This document shows positions 18,848-28,023 of a stretch of 64,000 bases of DNA, piece after piece (positions within the stretch are counted from its first letter, which is position 1; the number at the start of each line of letters is the position of its first letter). The DNA is from Billgrantia saliphila. GTDB taxonomy: Bacteria > Pseudomonadota > Gammaproteobacteria > Pseudomonadales > Halomonadaceae. The position numbers and the translations under genes are program-made. The DNA lies in assembly GCF_002930105.1 (NCBI RefSeq), contig NZ_PJRN01000003.1, positions 248,001 to 312,000 on the forward strand. The letters are read 5' to 3'. The notes beneath the pieces were generated by a model. It was not told where the DNA came from. It was given only the letters and a program-made list of their open reading frames with translations, and did no database searches.

Positions 18848-18886
18848 ATACGGGCCGAGAAAACGCAAAGCCAGCGGCATTAGTCT

Positions 18887-19846
18887 TTAGTCCAAACACT
18901 CGTTATCGAGGATGAAGCGAGCGGCACTCTCGTCGGTGACCAGCCCCTTGAGCCAGCCACCGCGCAAGGCGGCGAGGATGGCGGGCCCCTTGTCGCGCCC
19001 TCCGGCGAGCGCCACCAGCGACTGGTCGCGGAACATCGTGAGCGGCAGGCTGGTGACGCGCCGGGTGATGGAGCAGTCGATCACGTTTCCGGCCTGATCG
19101 AGCGGCCAACCGAGCAGTTCCCCCACCGCCTTGCGCGAAAGCAGCTCGTCGAGTTCGGCCTCGCTGATGAAGTGGTCCTGGAACAGCGTGGCCTGACGGT
19201 CGATGCGGCCCACTCCGATGAAGGCGGCCTCGGCCTCCTTGGCGACTTCAACGATAGCCTGGAACAGACGCTGGCCGAGCATCGCCTCCTTCTCCTCCAC
19301 CGAACCTGCCACCACCGGTGCCGGCAGCAGGAAACGCTCGCCGCCAGTCTTGTCGGCCAGTACCATCACCCCGTCGTAGCGGTTGGCGGAGCCGTCGCGG
19401 GCGACATTGCCCACCAGCGAGACGAAGCGATGCTGGGGCCGCTCGATGCGACTCAGCGACTCGACCGTAGCGCGTACCGAGCGCCCGGTGCCCAGCGACA
19501 GGGTCAAGGGCTCGGAGCGCTCGATCAACCTGGCCAGCCGCTCGGCACCGGCTACCGCCAGGTAGTGGGCGCTACTCTCGGGCGCTTCGGGGTCGGCGGG
19601 GACGACGTCGCAGAACTCGAGTCCGAAGCGCTGGAGGATGGCATCGGACATGACCATGCAGTTGGCCAGCGGGTGGTCGATATGCACCTTGACCAGTCCC
19701 TCCTGACGCGCCAGGGCCAGCAGCCGCTGCACGCCGGGACGCGACACGCCGAGCTGGCTGGCGATCTCGTCCTGAGTGCGCCCGCCCACGTAGGAGAGCC
19801 AGGCGGCTCGCGCCGCCTGATCCAGCTTGAGCTCGAACTTGTCCAC
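18887..19846 (-). CDS. SorC/DeoR-family sugar-binding transcriptional regulator
   Basis: 319 residues from a GTG at 19844-19846 (AAGGA upstream). An N-terminal helix-turn-helix is visible in GRTQDEIASQLGVSRPGVQRLLALA (split here as TQDEIASQLGVS plus PGVQRLLALA, about residues 23-46). A large sugar-binding domain follows with LSLGTGRSVRATVE, FVSLVGN and a phosphosugar-isomerase-like fold. SorC-type regulators sense a phosphorylated sugar intermediate. Its position at the head of the polyol operon, same strand, makes it the likely controller, with the palindrome at 18832-18847 as candidate site. Confidence 0.88.
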   Translation of the reverse strand: MDKFELKLDQAARAAWLSYVGGRTQDEIASQLGVSRPGVQRLLALARQEGLVKVHIDHPLANCMVMSDAILQRFGLEFCDVVPADPEAPESSAHYLAVAGAERLARLIERSEPLTLSLGTGRSVRATVESLSRIERPQHRFVSLVGNVARDGSANRYDGVMVLADKTGGERFLLPAPVVAGSVEEKEAMLGQRLFQAIVEVAKEAEAAFIGVGRIDRQATLFQDHFISEAELDELLSRKAVGELLGWPLDQAGNVIDCSITRRVTSLPLTMFRDQSLVALAGGRDKGPAILAALRGGWLKGLVTDESAARFILDNECLD

Positions 19847-19902
19847 GTCGCGTATTCCTTGTCGTTGCCGATCAGGCGGAGCCCTCTCATGCCGGACCCC
19901 AG

Positions 19903-20460
19903 TCAGGCTGAACCAAAGTAGCGCTCTCGATCCGCAGCGGTGATGTCGCTGATGTGCAGCGGGAAGACCTCGCTGCCCCGGTCGGCGTAGAAATGGCGCA
20001 GGGTGCGCTCGATGGTGGGAAATGCCAACTCGTCCCAGGGTATCTCGTGCTCCTCGAAGAGAGCCACTTCCAGGCTCTCCGGGCCAGCGGAGAAATCGCC
20101 GACGAGCTCGGCGAGAAAGATCATATAGACCTGGTTGATGTGCGGCAGGTTGATCAGGGTATAGAGCCCATGGATGCTGACCTCGGCGCAGGCCTCTTCC
20201 CAGGTCTCGCGGGCAGCGGCCTCGACGGTCGTCTCGGCGTTCTCCATGAATCCCGCCGGCAGCGTCCAGTAGCCCTTGCGCGGAGCGATCGCGCGGCGGC
20301 AGAGCAGAATGCTCGATCCGCTCACCGGTAGCGTGCCGGCCACGATGCGGGGGTTCTGATAGTGAATCGAGCCGCAGGCATCGCACAGATAGCGGGGCCG
20401 ATCGTCCCCTGTCGGGATTGCAAAGCGCACGGTATGGCCACAGTGGCTGCAGAAGTTCAT
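19903..20460 (-). CDS. Nudix hydrolase with N-terminal zinc ribbon
   Basis: 185 residues. The N terminus has a four-cysteine zinc ribbon (CSHCG at residues 4-8 and CDACG about 25 residues later). The Nudix box is [20 protein letters not shown], with the usual G-x5-E-x7-RE-x2-EE spacing; the final Gly of the consensus is Ala here. The layout matches zinc-ribbon ADP-ribose or NADH pyrophosphatase-like Nudix proteins. AGGGAG precedes the ATG. It is divergent from the CoA-type Nudix gene. Confidence 0.88.
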   Translation of the reverse strand: MNFCSHCGHTVRFAIPTGDDRPRYLCDACGSIHYQNPRIVAGTLPVSGSSILLCRRAIAPRKGYWTLPAGFMENAETTVEAAARETWEEACAEVSIHGLYTLINLPHINQVYMIFLAELVGDFSAGPESLEVALFEEHEIPWDELAFPTIERTLRHFYADRGSEVFPLHISDITAADRERYFGSA

Positions 20461-20530
20461 GGGTCTCCCTGACAGGCTTGACGTCGGCGAAGGCGCCCGG
20501 GTAGAAGGAAGCAAATCCGATGGAAACTCC

Positions 20531-21193
20531 ATGTTAGAGAAACTACGCAAGCGCCTGCAAGCGCACGCTCCCCGCCGCCTGCGGCTCGACATGCCCCAAG
20601 CGGCGGTACTGTTGCCGATCGTCGATCGCCCCCAGCCGACACTGCTCTTCACCCGCCGGGCGGGTCACCTCAACACTCATAGCGGACAGGTGGCGTTTCC
20701 CGGCGGCAAGCGCGAAGAGGCCGATCCCGACCTGCTGACCACCGCGTTACGCGAGTCCAGAGAGGAGATCGCCCTGCCGCCGGAGCGGGTCGAGCTGCTG
20801 GGGCAATTGTCCGACGTGATCTCGCTGCACGGCATCCTGGTCACTCCCTACGTGGGCCTGATTCCTCCGGACCTGCCGCTGGCTCCCGATCCCGGCGAGC
20901 TGGACGCTATCTTCGAGGTGCCGCTCGAGCTGTTCCTCGAGGATCGCCGCCACCATACCGACGTGATACCGGTCAACGGGCGCCCCCATTACGTTCCCAG
21001 CTACCATACCCAGGGCCAGGTGATCTGGGGGCTGTCGGCCATGATGCTGGTGGAACTCATGGCGGAGGGCTTCGACCGTCCGGTGAGCCTGTTCGAAGAG
21101 CCATCCAGCGGCCGGCTGTGCTATTTCCCCGAGCGCCTGCTGCGCAGCACGCAGACCGAGACACGCCGCCCCGGCTCCCTTTCGCATCGCTGA
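20531..21193 (+). CDS. CoA pyrophosphatase-type Nudix hydrolase (NudL/UPF0035)
   Basis: 220 residues from the ATG at 20531; a longer in-frame start at 20459 exists but adds 24 residues without similarity. The UPF0035 signature is visible: [22 protein letters not shown], followed by the Nudix helix [11 protein letters not shown]. NudL-type enzymes split CoA and related dinucleotide pyrophosphates into 3',5'-ADP and phosphopantetheine. It is first in a four-gene plus-strand operon with an oxygenase and a two-component system; the next gene starts 11 bases later. Confidence 0.9.
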   Translation: MLEKLRKRLQAHAPRRLRLDMPQAAVLLPIVDRPQPTLLFTRRAGHLNTHSGQVAFPGGKREEADPDLLTTALRESREEIALPPERVELLGQLSDVISLHGILVTPYVGLIPPDLPLAPDPGELDAIFEVPLELFLEDRRHHTDVIPVNGRPHYVPSYHTQGQVIWGLSAMMLVELMAEGFDRPVSLFEEPSSGRLCYFPERLLRSTQTETRRPGSLSHR

Positions 21194-21204
21194 GGAGCGC
21201 CTGC

Positions 21205-21864
21205 ATGTCGCACCTGCATCAACCGGTCTTCGATACCGCCGCCCTGCCCGATCTTGTCGACGCGCTGGTCGAGCAGGGTTGGTTCGTGGGCGAGGGCTTC
21301 CTAGATGCCGAGCTATGCCAAGCCCTGTGCCAGGAGTTGACCGACATGGCCGAGCGCGACGCCTTGGCCGCCGCTGGCATCGGTCGTGGCGACGAGCATC
21401 AGCTGCGCCGCGACATCCGCGGCGACGCCATCCGTTGGCTCGATCGCGAGAGCCTGGCCCAGCGCCGCTATCTGGACGCCATGGGCGATCTGCAGCACGA
21501 ACTGAACCAGGCACTGTTTCTCGGGTTGTTCGAATACGAGGCGCACTTTGCCCATTACCCACCCGGGGCCTTCTACAAGCGTCATCTCGACAGCTTCCGC
21601 GGGCGCGCCAACCGCGTGGTCTCCACGGTGGGCTATCTCAATGCCGGCTGGCCCGCGGACGGTGGTGGCGAGATGGCGATATTCGCCGCCGACGCCCCGG
21701 AGCGGGAGGTGGTGAGAGTACGACCGGAGGCCGGCAATTTCGCCTGTTTCCTTGCCGAAACGGTGCCTCACGAGGTGCTGCCGACCCGGCTGCCTCGCGC
21801 CAGCATCGCCGGCTGGTTCCGGCGCAACGCCTCGCTGGGCGGGCTGGTGGACCCGGCGCGCTGA
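21205..21864 (+). CDS. 2OG-Fe(II) oxygenase family protein
   Basis: 219 residues, preceded by GAGGAG. The iron ligands of the double-stranded beta-helix dioxygenases are visible: H-x-D in YKRHLDSF and the distal His in TVPHEVLPT, followed by the 2-oxoglutarate Arg in RASIAGWFRRN. The size and order resemble SM-20/prolyl 4-hydroxylase-like bacterial proteins. Substrate unknown: it could be a protein side chain or a small molecule. Its stop overlaps the sensor kinase start (TGATG), so the two are co-translated. Confidence 0.87.
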   Translation: MSHLHQPVFDTAALPDLVDALVEQGWFVGEGFLDAELCQALCQELTDMAERDALAAAGIGRGDEHQLRRDIRGDAIRWLDRESLAQRRYLDAMGDLQHELNQALFLGLFEYEAHFAHYPPGAFYKRHLDSFRGRANRVVSTVGYLNAGWPADGGGEMAIFAADAPEREVVRVRPEAGNFACFLAETVPHEVLPTRLPRASIAGWFRRNASLGGLVDPAR

Positions 21865-23444
21865 TGGCAAGCGAGATCGAGGCGCTGCGCGCACGCCTGG
21901 CCGAACTCGAGGTCCGCAACGCCGAACTCGAAGCGAGAGCCAGTGAGCTCGACGAAGAGAAGCGCCACTACCAGTGGCTGGCCGAGAGCACCACCGACCT
22001 GATCTCGCGCCATGCTCGCGACGGCACCTTCCTCTACGCCTCCCAGGCCGCTCGCGAGCTGCTCGGCTACGAGCCCGAAGCGCTGATCGGCGTCTCCGCC
22101 TACGAGCTGTTCCACCCTTCGGACCTGGCCGATCTGCTCAACAAGTCGCCGCGGATCTATTACCACGACGGCTTCTACCAGCAGACCTACCGCTTCCGCG
22201 CCAAGGACGGGCACTACGTGTGGTTCGAAACCACCAGCCGCACCCGTCGCGATCCGCACACCGGTGAACTGCTCGACATTCTCTGCGTCTCGCGCGACGT
22301 GGGGCGGCGTATCCGCGCCGAGGCCAACCGAGAACGCCTGGCCCGTGTGGTGGAATCGACAACCGACTATGTACTTTTCGTCGACGGCAACGAGCGGGTG
22401 TTCTATTCCAACGAGGCCGCCCGACGCCTGCTGGGCCTGCCACGAGAGGGGCTGGACGTCCGGCTAGAGCAGGTCTACATGCCGGCTTCGCTGGCGATCC
22501 TGCGCGACATCGTGCTGCCCGCCGTGGCGCGCTACGGTTCATGGAGCGGCGAGCTGGAGATGCCCGGGCCCAAGGGACCCACGCCGGTGCTCAGCGTGGT
22601 ACTGGCCCATCGCGGGCCGGGAGCGGAACCCGATCACCTGTCGCTGCTCAACCGTGACATTGGCCTGCGCAAGTCCGCCGAAGCGCAGGCACGCCGCCAC
22701 CAGGAGCAGATCGCCCACGCCAACCGGCTGGCCACCACGGGCGAACTGGCATCCAACATAGCCCATGAACTCAACCAGCCGCTGACGACCATCGCCAACT
22801 ACGCCAATGGTGCACTGCTCCAGCTACGCACCGCGCCGGATCGCCCCGCCGGTGACCTCGCCCTGCCGCTCGAGCGCATCGGAGAACAGGTCCAGCGCCT
22901 GGGCGAGCGGCTGCGCCATATCCGCACCTTCGTGCGCAAGGGGCAGACCCGGCCGCGCCCGGTCGTTCTGCTCGACGTGGTCGACGCGGCCTGCCGCCTG
23001 TGCGAATGGCAGTACCAGCAGGCGCGGATCGAGTTGCGGTACGAACTACCCGAGGTGCTGCCGCGGGTGCTTGCCGATCCGATCGCCCTGGAGCAGGTGC
23101 TGGTCAACCTGCTGCTCAATGCACTCGAGGCGAGCCGGGAGCGGCCCGGCGCCAGCGAAGTGCTGGTGGGTGCGCTGCACAGCGGTCCGCGAGAGGTGAC
23201 CTTCCGCGTCAGCGACCAAGGGCCCGGCATCGGTGCCGACGACGCGCAGGCGATCTTCGCCCCCTTCCACACAAACCGCTCCGACGGCCTGGGCATGGGG
23301 CTGGCGATCAGCCGTTCGCTGATGGAAGCCATGGGCGGCAGCCTGATGCTGGAGGACGGTTCCGACGGCGCCACCTTTGCGGGTACACTGCAGACCGAAC
23401 CGCCCCCGGCGCATCGCCGCGTACCGCCCCGGAGCCCGTCGTGA
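21864..23444 (+). CDS. PAS-domain sensor histidine kinase
   Basis: 526 residues. An N-terminal coiled coil (about 1-35) is followed by two PAS domains (about 36-150 and 160-270). Then come HisKA with phospho-acceptor His in SNIAHELNQPL and a HATPase domain with VNLLLNALEAS (N box), VSDQGPGIG (G1) and GLGMGLAIS (G2). No membrane span is seen, so it is cytosolic and probably senses an internal signal such as redox, oxygen or a ligand. The HELNQPLTTI type is that of FixL/DctB-like kinases. It overlaps the response regulator by four bases. Confidence 0.93.
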   Translation: MASEIEALRARLAELEVRNAELEARASELDEEKRHYQWLAESTTDLISRHARDGTFLYASQAARELLGYEPEALIGVSAYELFHPSDLADLLNKSPRIYYHDGFYQQTYRFRAKDGHYVWFETTSRTRRDPHTGELLDILCVSRDVGRRIRAEANRERLARVVESTTDYVLFVDGNERVFYSNEAARRLLGLPREGLDVRLEQVYMPASLAILRDIVLPAVARYGSWSGELEMPGPKGPTPVLSVVLAHRGPGAEPDHLSLLNRDIGLRKSAEAQARRHQEQIAHANRLATTGELASNIAHELNQPLTTIANYANGALLQLRTAPDRPAGDLALPLERIGEQVQRLGERLRHIRTFVRKGQTRPRPVVLLDVVDAACRLCEWQYQQARIELRYELPEVLPRVLADPIALEQVLVNLLLNALEASRERPGASEVLVGALHSGPREVTFRVSDQGPGIGADDAQAIFAPFHTNRSDGLGMGLAISRSLMEAMGGSLMLEDGSDGATFAGTLQTEPPPAHRRVPPRSPS

Positions 23445-24076
23445 CCGAAGTCCCCGCTTCTCCCTGCATCGCCGTTGTCGACGACGACGAGGCACTGCGC
23501 GATTCGCTGGCCTGGCTGCTCGACTCCGTGGGACTTGCCACCCGCGCCTTCGCCGATGGCGAGGCCTTCCTGGCGGCAGGCCTTGATGTCTGCGACGCCG
23601 TGCTGCTCGACGTGCGCATGCCCGGCTTATCAGGCCTGCAGGTTCAGCAACGGCTGATCGAGCGCGGCGACACCGCGCCGATCATATTCATGACCGGCCA
23701 CGGCGACGTGCCCATGGCCGTGGCGGCACTCAAGGCCGGCGCCTTCGATTTCCTCGAGAAGCCCTTCAACCAGCAGCAGCTCATCGATGCCGTGCAGCAG
23801 GCCTTGGCCGAGCATCAGCGGCTAGGCGAGATACGCGCCCGAATCGATGACCTGCGGGCCCGCTATGACGCACTTCGCCCCAAGGAGCGACGCATCATGG
23901 TGCATGTAGCGGAAGGCATGACCAGCCGCGAGATCGCCGTCCATCTTGACGTCAGCGCCAAGACCGTGGAGATCTATCGCCTGCGCGCCATGAAGGCGCT
24001 GGGTGCCGCCAACCTGGCCGAGCTGGTGCGCATCTGCGTGGCGCTGGGGCTGGTCGATCCGCTGCCCCAGCGCTGA
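23441..24076 (+). CDS. FixJ/NarL-type response regulator
   Basis: 211 residues from a GTG that overlaps the kinase stop (GTGA). The receiver has the acidic pocket VVDDDEALRDS, the phospho-acceptor Asp in AVLLDVRMPGLSG, the Thr in FMTGHGDVPMAV and the Lys in FLEKPF. The C-terminal LuxR-type helix-turn-helix reads LRPKERRIM...GMTSREIAVHLDVSAKTVEIYR. It would be phosphorylated by the adjacent kinase. Target genes are unknown; the oxygenase and Nudix genes of its own operon are candidates. Confidence 0.94.
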   Translation: MTEVPASPCIAVVDDDEALRDSLAWLLDSVGLATRAFADGEAFLAAGLDVCDAVLLDVRMPGLSGLQVQQRLIERGDTAPIIFMTGHGDVPMAVAALKAGAFDFLEKPFNQQQLIDAVQQALAEHQRLGEIRARIDDLRARYDALRPKERRIMVHVAEGMTSREIAVHLDVSAKTVEIYRLRAMKALGAANLAELVRICVALGLVDPLPQR

Positions 24077-24082
24077 ACCACG

Positions 24083-25162
24083 CTAGACCGCCAGTTCCTC
24101 CCAGAACAGGTCCTCGTTCTCGTCCTGCTCCCTAGATTCCGGAGCCGGCTTCAGCGCAACCACTTCGCCGTTGGGATTTTCCAGCAGCTCGCGCAGCCTT
24201 TCGTAATTGAGCGGCACGCTGCGCTCGTTGTCGCTGCGCTCGAGCAGCGACAGGGTCTCCATCAGCGCCGCCATGCCCGCCTCCTGCTCTTCCAGCGCCT
24301 CGTAGACCTGGACGTAGGGCATGTCGCCGTCCCAACCGGCCTTGATCGGCTGATTGATTAGGTTGACCTGCATCCCCACGGGTACGCGTTCGAAGATCGA
24401 CTCGATGTCCTCTGGGAACATGCGGATACAGCCGCGGCTGGCACGCATGCCGATACCGTCCGGCTTGTTGGTGCCGTGGATCAAGTAACCGGGAATATCG
24501 AGCATGATGGCATGGCTGCCCAGCGGATTGTCGGGCCCGGGAGGTACCACGGCGGGGGCTTCTTCCCCCCGCTCCGCCGCTTCCTGACGCACGGAGCTCG
24601 GCGGGTACCAGGCCGGATCCTTCAACAGCATGGTGGTTTTGGTTTTGCCCAGCGGGGTATCGAAGCCCTCGCGACCGATGCCGATCGGGTAGGTCTCCAC
24701 GCGCGGCGTCTCGCCCTCCTCGACTTCCGGATAGTAGTAGAGGCGCAGCTCGGCGACGTTGATCACGATTCCCTTGCGTTCGACCGGCGGCAGGATGAAG
24801 CGACCGGGAATCACCACCTCGGTCCCCTCACCCGGCATCCAGACGCTGACCTCGGGATTGGCGCGCCGGATCTCCTCGTAGCCCACGTTGTGCTCACGCG
24901 CGATGTCGAGCAGTGTCTGCTCCTCACTCGCCTCGACGGTATAGCGCTCGCCCACGACGTCGCCCTGTTCGGGCAGCGGATAGTGTCCCTTGGGCCACTC
25001 GGCCTCCTCGGCTTCCTCGGCTTCCTTGGTTTCCGTATCCTCCTCGGACCATGCCACGCTCGGCGACAGCAGCACAGTGGCCAGCACGCCCAGCAGGAGC
25101 GGCAGCCATGCCAGGCGCCGCATCGGTCGGTGGCATTGCCCAGCCACGCCATAGTGCGTCAT
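24083..25162 (-). CDS. L,D-transpeptidase (YkuD family) with LysM-like domain
   Basis: 359 residues, exported. A hydrophobic segment (about residues 17-38) ends in AWSEED, then a Glu-rich linker and a LysM-like segment (YTVEASEEQTLLDIAREHNV to VVIPGRFILP) that would bind peptidoglycan. The YkuD domain carries the catalytic pair in HGTNKPDGIGMRAS and RGCIRM (Cys nucleophile). It is of the ErfK/YbiS group that attaches lipoproteins to, or cross-links, peptidoglycan. The first ATG has GAGG upstream; an internal Met14 does not. It ends six bases from the response regulator stop, tail to tail. Confidence 0.92.
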   Translation of the reverse strand: MTHYGVAGQCHRPMRRLAWLPLLLGVLATVLLSPSVAWSEEDTETKEAEEAEEAEWPKGHYPLPEQGDVVGERYTVEASEEQTLLDIAREHNVGYEEIRRANPEVSVWMPGEGTEVVIPGRFILPPVERKGIVINVAELRLYYYPEVEEGETPRVETYPIGIGREGFDTPLGKTKTTMLLKDPAWYPPSSVRQEAAERGEEAPAVVPPGPDNPLGSHAIMLDIPGYLIHGTNKPDGIGMRASRGCIRMFPEDIESIFERVPVGMQVNLINQPIKAGWDGDMPYVQVYEALEEQEAGMAALMETLSLLERSDNERSVPLNYERLRELLENPNGEVVALKPAPESREQDENEDLFWEELAV

Positions 25163-25265
25163 AACGATTGCCTCAGCCTTTTCACCTTCAGGTGATCCTT
25201 GAGCGAGGGCCTAGTCTATTCGGCCCGCATGGATTTCGACAGTTACTGCCTCGGGCGCCCCAACG

Positions 25266-26735
25266 TCACAGTACCGGCGCGAACAGATAGGCGCCGCGCG
25301 CGGCGATACGATGCCAAAGTGGGCGCTCCGCGATCTCCTCCGGCTCGATACGGGTCGAGTGAGAGAAGTCCTCTTCGAACATGGCCGCCACTTCCCGGGC
25401 AAAGTCGGGTTCCATGACCAGTGCGGTTACCTCGAAATTGAGGCGGAAGGAACGGTTGTCAAGGTTGACGGTACCGACGGCGGCCCCGACGTCATCGATG
25501 ACGAAGGCCTTTCCATGCAGGAACCCGTCTCGATAGCGATAAATTTTCACTCCAGCGTCCAGCATCGGCCCCAGAAAGGCGTAGGTGGCATAGCGTGGCA
25601 GCAAGTTGTCCTGCCGCTCGGGGATCAGGATTCTCACATCGATGCCGTTGAGCGCGGCCAGCTTGAGCATCGTCTGGACCCCGTCATCGGGGACGAAGTA
25701 GGGGCTGGAGATCCAGATACGCTCCTTGGCGGCATGGATAACCTGCTGGACCATCAGGCTTGCGGTCTCGAACCGATCCGCGGGGCCCGACGGCAGAATC
25801 ATCACGGGCGCCTGACGCTCGGTCGTGGCAGGCTCCCACGCAAGTTCGAGGATATCGTCGCTGGCCCAGAGCCAATCCTCGAGAAAGACCAGCTGCAGCG
25901 CCAGCGCGGCCGGCCCTGTCACCTTGAGATGCGTATCCCGCCAGGGCCCGAGCTCCTCATGCCCCTGCCAATACTCATCACCCAGATTGAAACCGCCGAC
26001 CCAGGCCCGCTCGCCGTCGGCCACCATTACCTTGCGGTGATTGCGAAAGTTGAGCTGGAAACGCTTGCCGGGGCCGCGGGTGGAGGGAAAACGCTGCACC
26101 TTGACGCCTCCCTCGCGCAACGCGTGCAGATAATCGCTCGGCAGGGCGTAGCTGCCTATCTCGTCATAGAGGAAATAAACGTCGACGCCCTCCTGCGCCT
26201 TCGCGATCAAGCGTTGCTGGAACGCCGTGCCGATATCGTCATCCCGCACGATATAGAACTGCACCAGCAGGTACTCTTCCGCAGCGTCGATGCCTTCGAG
26301 AAGGCTGCGATAGGTCTGCTCGCCATCGACCAGCAGCATCAGGTCGTTGCCTTCCAGAAGCGGCAGCCGGGCGAGGTCCTCGATACCGGCCAGATAGCTC
26401 TCGTCAGGAATGGACGCGGCATGGCCCGTACGCAGCGCCTCGAGTTCCTCCTCCAGGGTCTCGCTCAGGCGCAGGTCTTCATCGCGCCGCGACGTGATGT
26501 AGCCCTCGAACTTGTTGCGTCCGAAAATCCAGTAAGTGGGCACGGCCACCAGTGGCATGGTGTTGAGAGAAACGATCCAGGCGATGGCCCCCGCCGAGGT
26601 GCGGCTGGTCATCAGCGCCTCCAACGACGACACGGCCCCGAGCAGATGGGATACGGTCACGATAATGGCGAAAGCGCCCCACTTGCGACGCCTGGCCTTT
26701 CCGTTCCCATGCGCCTCGCACCGTTCGTGCGTCAT
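25266..26735 (-). CDS. cls: Cardiolipin synthase, phospholipase D family
   Basis: 489 residues from the ATG at 26733-26735, chosen because GGAG lies upstream; an in-frame ATG 14 codons earlier has a poorer site. Two N-terminal membrane spans (about 20-75) are followed by two HKD motifs: NHRKVMVADGERAWVGGFN and LHGKAFVIDDVGAAVGTVN. Cardiolipin synthases join two phosphatidylglycerols, or use phosphatidylethanolamine in some types, at the inner membrane. The layout is ClsA-like. Cardiolipin often rises with salt in halophiles, which fits the host but is not shown here. Confidence 0.92.
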   Translation of the reverse strand: MTHERCEAHGNGKARRRKWGAFAIIVTVSHLLGAVSSLEALMTSRTSAGAIAWIVSLNTMPLVAVPTYWIFGRNKFEGYITSRRDEDLRLSETLEEELEALRTGHAASIPDESYLAGIEDLARLPLLEGNDLMLLVDGEQTYRSLLEGIDAAEEYLLVQFYIVRDDDIGTAFQQRLIAKAQEGVDVYFLYDEIGSYALPSDYLHALREGGVKVQRFPSTRGPGKRFQLNFRNHRKVMVADGERAWVGGFNLGDEYWQGHEELGPWRDTHLKVTGPAALALQLVFLEDWLWASDDILELAWEPATTERQAPVMILPSGPADRFETASLMVQQVIHAAKERIWISSPYFVPDDGVQTMLKLAALNGIDVRILIPERQDNLLPRYATYAFLGPMLDAGVKIYRYRDGFLHGKAFVIDDVGAAVGTVNLDNRSFRLNFEVTALVMEPDFAREVAAMFEEDFSHSTRIEPEEIAERPLWHRIAARGAYLFAPVL

Positions 26736-27031
26736 GTTGTGGTTCTCCGAACCCGCCTCAAACGAACAGTGTTCCATGACGCTTCAAGGCACTCAAGTCG
26801 TACCCCGGCAAGCGGCCTCAATCTCGACTCGCATCCGGCACGAAACAGACCGAAGGCAGTCCGATAGCCGCTCATCGTGCCCATCCTGGATATCGTTCTT
26901 TCCGACATGGCGGCTGCAGGCGTATCCACCGTCAGCGCTGGAACCAAGGGAACTCCACTTCTTGCGCTGGGTCATTGAAGGAGGCGAACAGGATAGGTTT
27001 CAATGAGAAGGCAACATCACGAGGACGTTCC
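26736..27031. other. 296-base intergenic region, no gene seen
   Basis: This gap separates the divergent cardiolipin synthase and metal-linked mini-operon. It must hold both promoters. I see no convincing palindrome, no RNA motif and no reading frame with a ribosome binding site and protein-like composition. Confidence 0.5.
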
Positions 27032-27352
27032 ATGAGAGCTGTCGCCAGGTCGACTCAGAGCAGACACAACCAGGGCATTCGCTTCCTGGCGCTGCTGATC
27101 GCCTTGCTGCTGGCGCTGAACAGCCTGTCGACTCACGCGGCCATGGATACCCACCAGGCTGATTGCGGTGTTGCCTCGTCCATGCAGCAGTTCGATGACG
27201 ATACCTCGGACGATTCGCGCTGCTCGGCATGTAGCATGGTGCCTCATCTCGGCAGCCTGAGCGCCGTCGAGCCCCCCTTCCCGGCCGTGGCCCCGGCGCT
27301 GGCCATGACGGACCACAGGATGCCGCCTCCGCGGCGCCCTCCCAAGGCCTGA
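27032..27352 (+). CDS. Small exported Cys/His/Met-containing protein, probable metal-linked
   Basis: 106 residues from an ATG with GAGGA upstream. A basic N terminus and hydrophobic stretch FLALLIALLLALNSLSTHA (about 18-36) form a signal peptide or anchor. The mature part has His41, Cys45, Cys64 and Cys67 (CSAC) plus several Met and His, then a Pro/Arg-rich tail. This recalls DUF2946-like small proteins of copper clusters, but I cannot confirm the family. It heads a three-gene operon ending in a DUF411 gene. Confidence 0.65.
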   Translation: MRAVARSTQSRHNQGIRFLALLIALLLALNSLSTHAAMDTHQADCGVASSMQQFDDDTSDDSRCSACSMVPHLGSLSAVEPPFPAVAPALAMTDHRMPPPRRPPKA

Positions 27353-27413
27353 GCGAATGCACGACGAGCCCATGCGGCTCGACGATACACTTAATTCGTC
27401 AGGAGTTACCGTC

Positions 27414-27572
27414 ATGATGACTAACTGCCTTGCCCTGATGGGCAACATGAGCTGGCTTGGCTGGCTGATGCCGCTGGCCGTCCTGTCCCTATTGGGATTA
27501 GGGATCGCCGCCCTGCTCAAGTATCTATTCATTTCTTCGTCTTCCACGCCTCGCCATGGAGCCGACTCATGA
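27414..27572 (+). CDS. 52-residue single-span membrane protein
   Basis: A tiny gene with a good AGGAG eight bases before its ATG. One membrane span covers about residues 13-40 (MSWLGWLMPLAVLSLLGLG and onward). The N terminus has Cys5 and several Met. The stop overlaps the next ATG by four bases (ATGA), strong evidence for translation coupled to the DUF411 gene. Short membrane proteins of this kind accompany copper and heavy-metal genes; the specific role is unknown. Confidence 0.7.
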   Translation: MMTNCLALMGNMSWLGWLMPLAVLSLLGLGIAALLKYLFISSSSTPRHGADS

Positions 27573-28012
27573 ACCATCGCACCACATCCCTGTTGCTTTC
27601 CGCCAGCCTGCTGCTGGGTGCCGCCTCAACCGTTCACGCCGCCCTGCCCGAAGAAGCCACCCTGTACAAGAACCCGCAGTGTGGCTGCTGTGTCGAGTAC
27701 GCCCGCCAGCTCGAGGAGCGTGGGGTCTCGGTCACCATCGTCGACGATCAGGACATGGGCAAGATCAAGCAGGAGGCCGGTCTGCCCTACGGGCTGGGGT
27801 CCTGCCACACCGTTCAGATGGGTGGCTATACCATCGAGGGCCATGTGCCCTTCGAAGCGGTGGAAAGATTGTTCGAGCAACGGCCTAAGGTCGATGGCAT
27901 CGGGCTGGCCGGCATGCCTATCGGCACCCCGGGTATGCCCGGACCCAAGCGGGAGGATTGGAATGTCTATCAGTTCACCGATCAGGAATCGATGCCGTTC
28001 ATGACACTGTAA
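27569..28012 (+). CDS. DUF411 periplasmic metal-binding protein
   Basis: 147 residues with a signal peptide cleaved after VHA (residue 24). The DUF411 hallmark is the early cysteine motif NPQCGCCVEYARQLEERG (Cys38, Cys40, Cys41). It is followed by LPYGLGSCHTVQMGGYTIEGHVP, with another Cys-His pair, and Met-rich loops. DUF411 proteins are repeatedly found in copper and other metal-resistance loci and are thought to bind metal in the periplasm. It is the third gene of the mini-operon. Confidence 0.9.
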   Translation: MNHRTTSLLLSASLLLGAASTVHAALPEEATLYKNPQCGCCVEYARQLEERGVSVTIVDDQDMGKIKQEAGLPYGLGSCHTVQMGGYTIEGHVPFEAVERLFEQRPKVDGIGLAGMPIGTPGMPGPKREDWNVYQFTDQESMPFMTL

Positions 28013-28023
28013 GGGTCTGGGTT

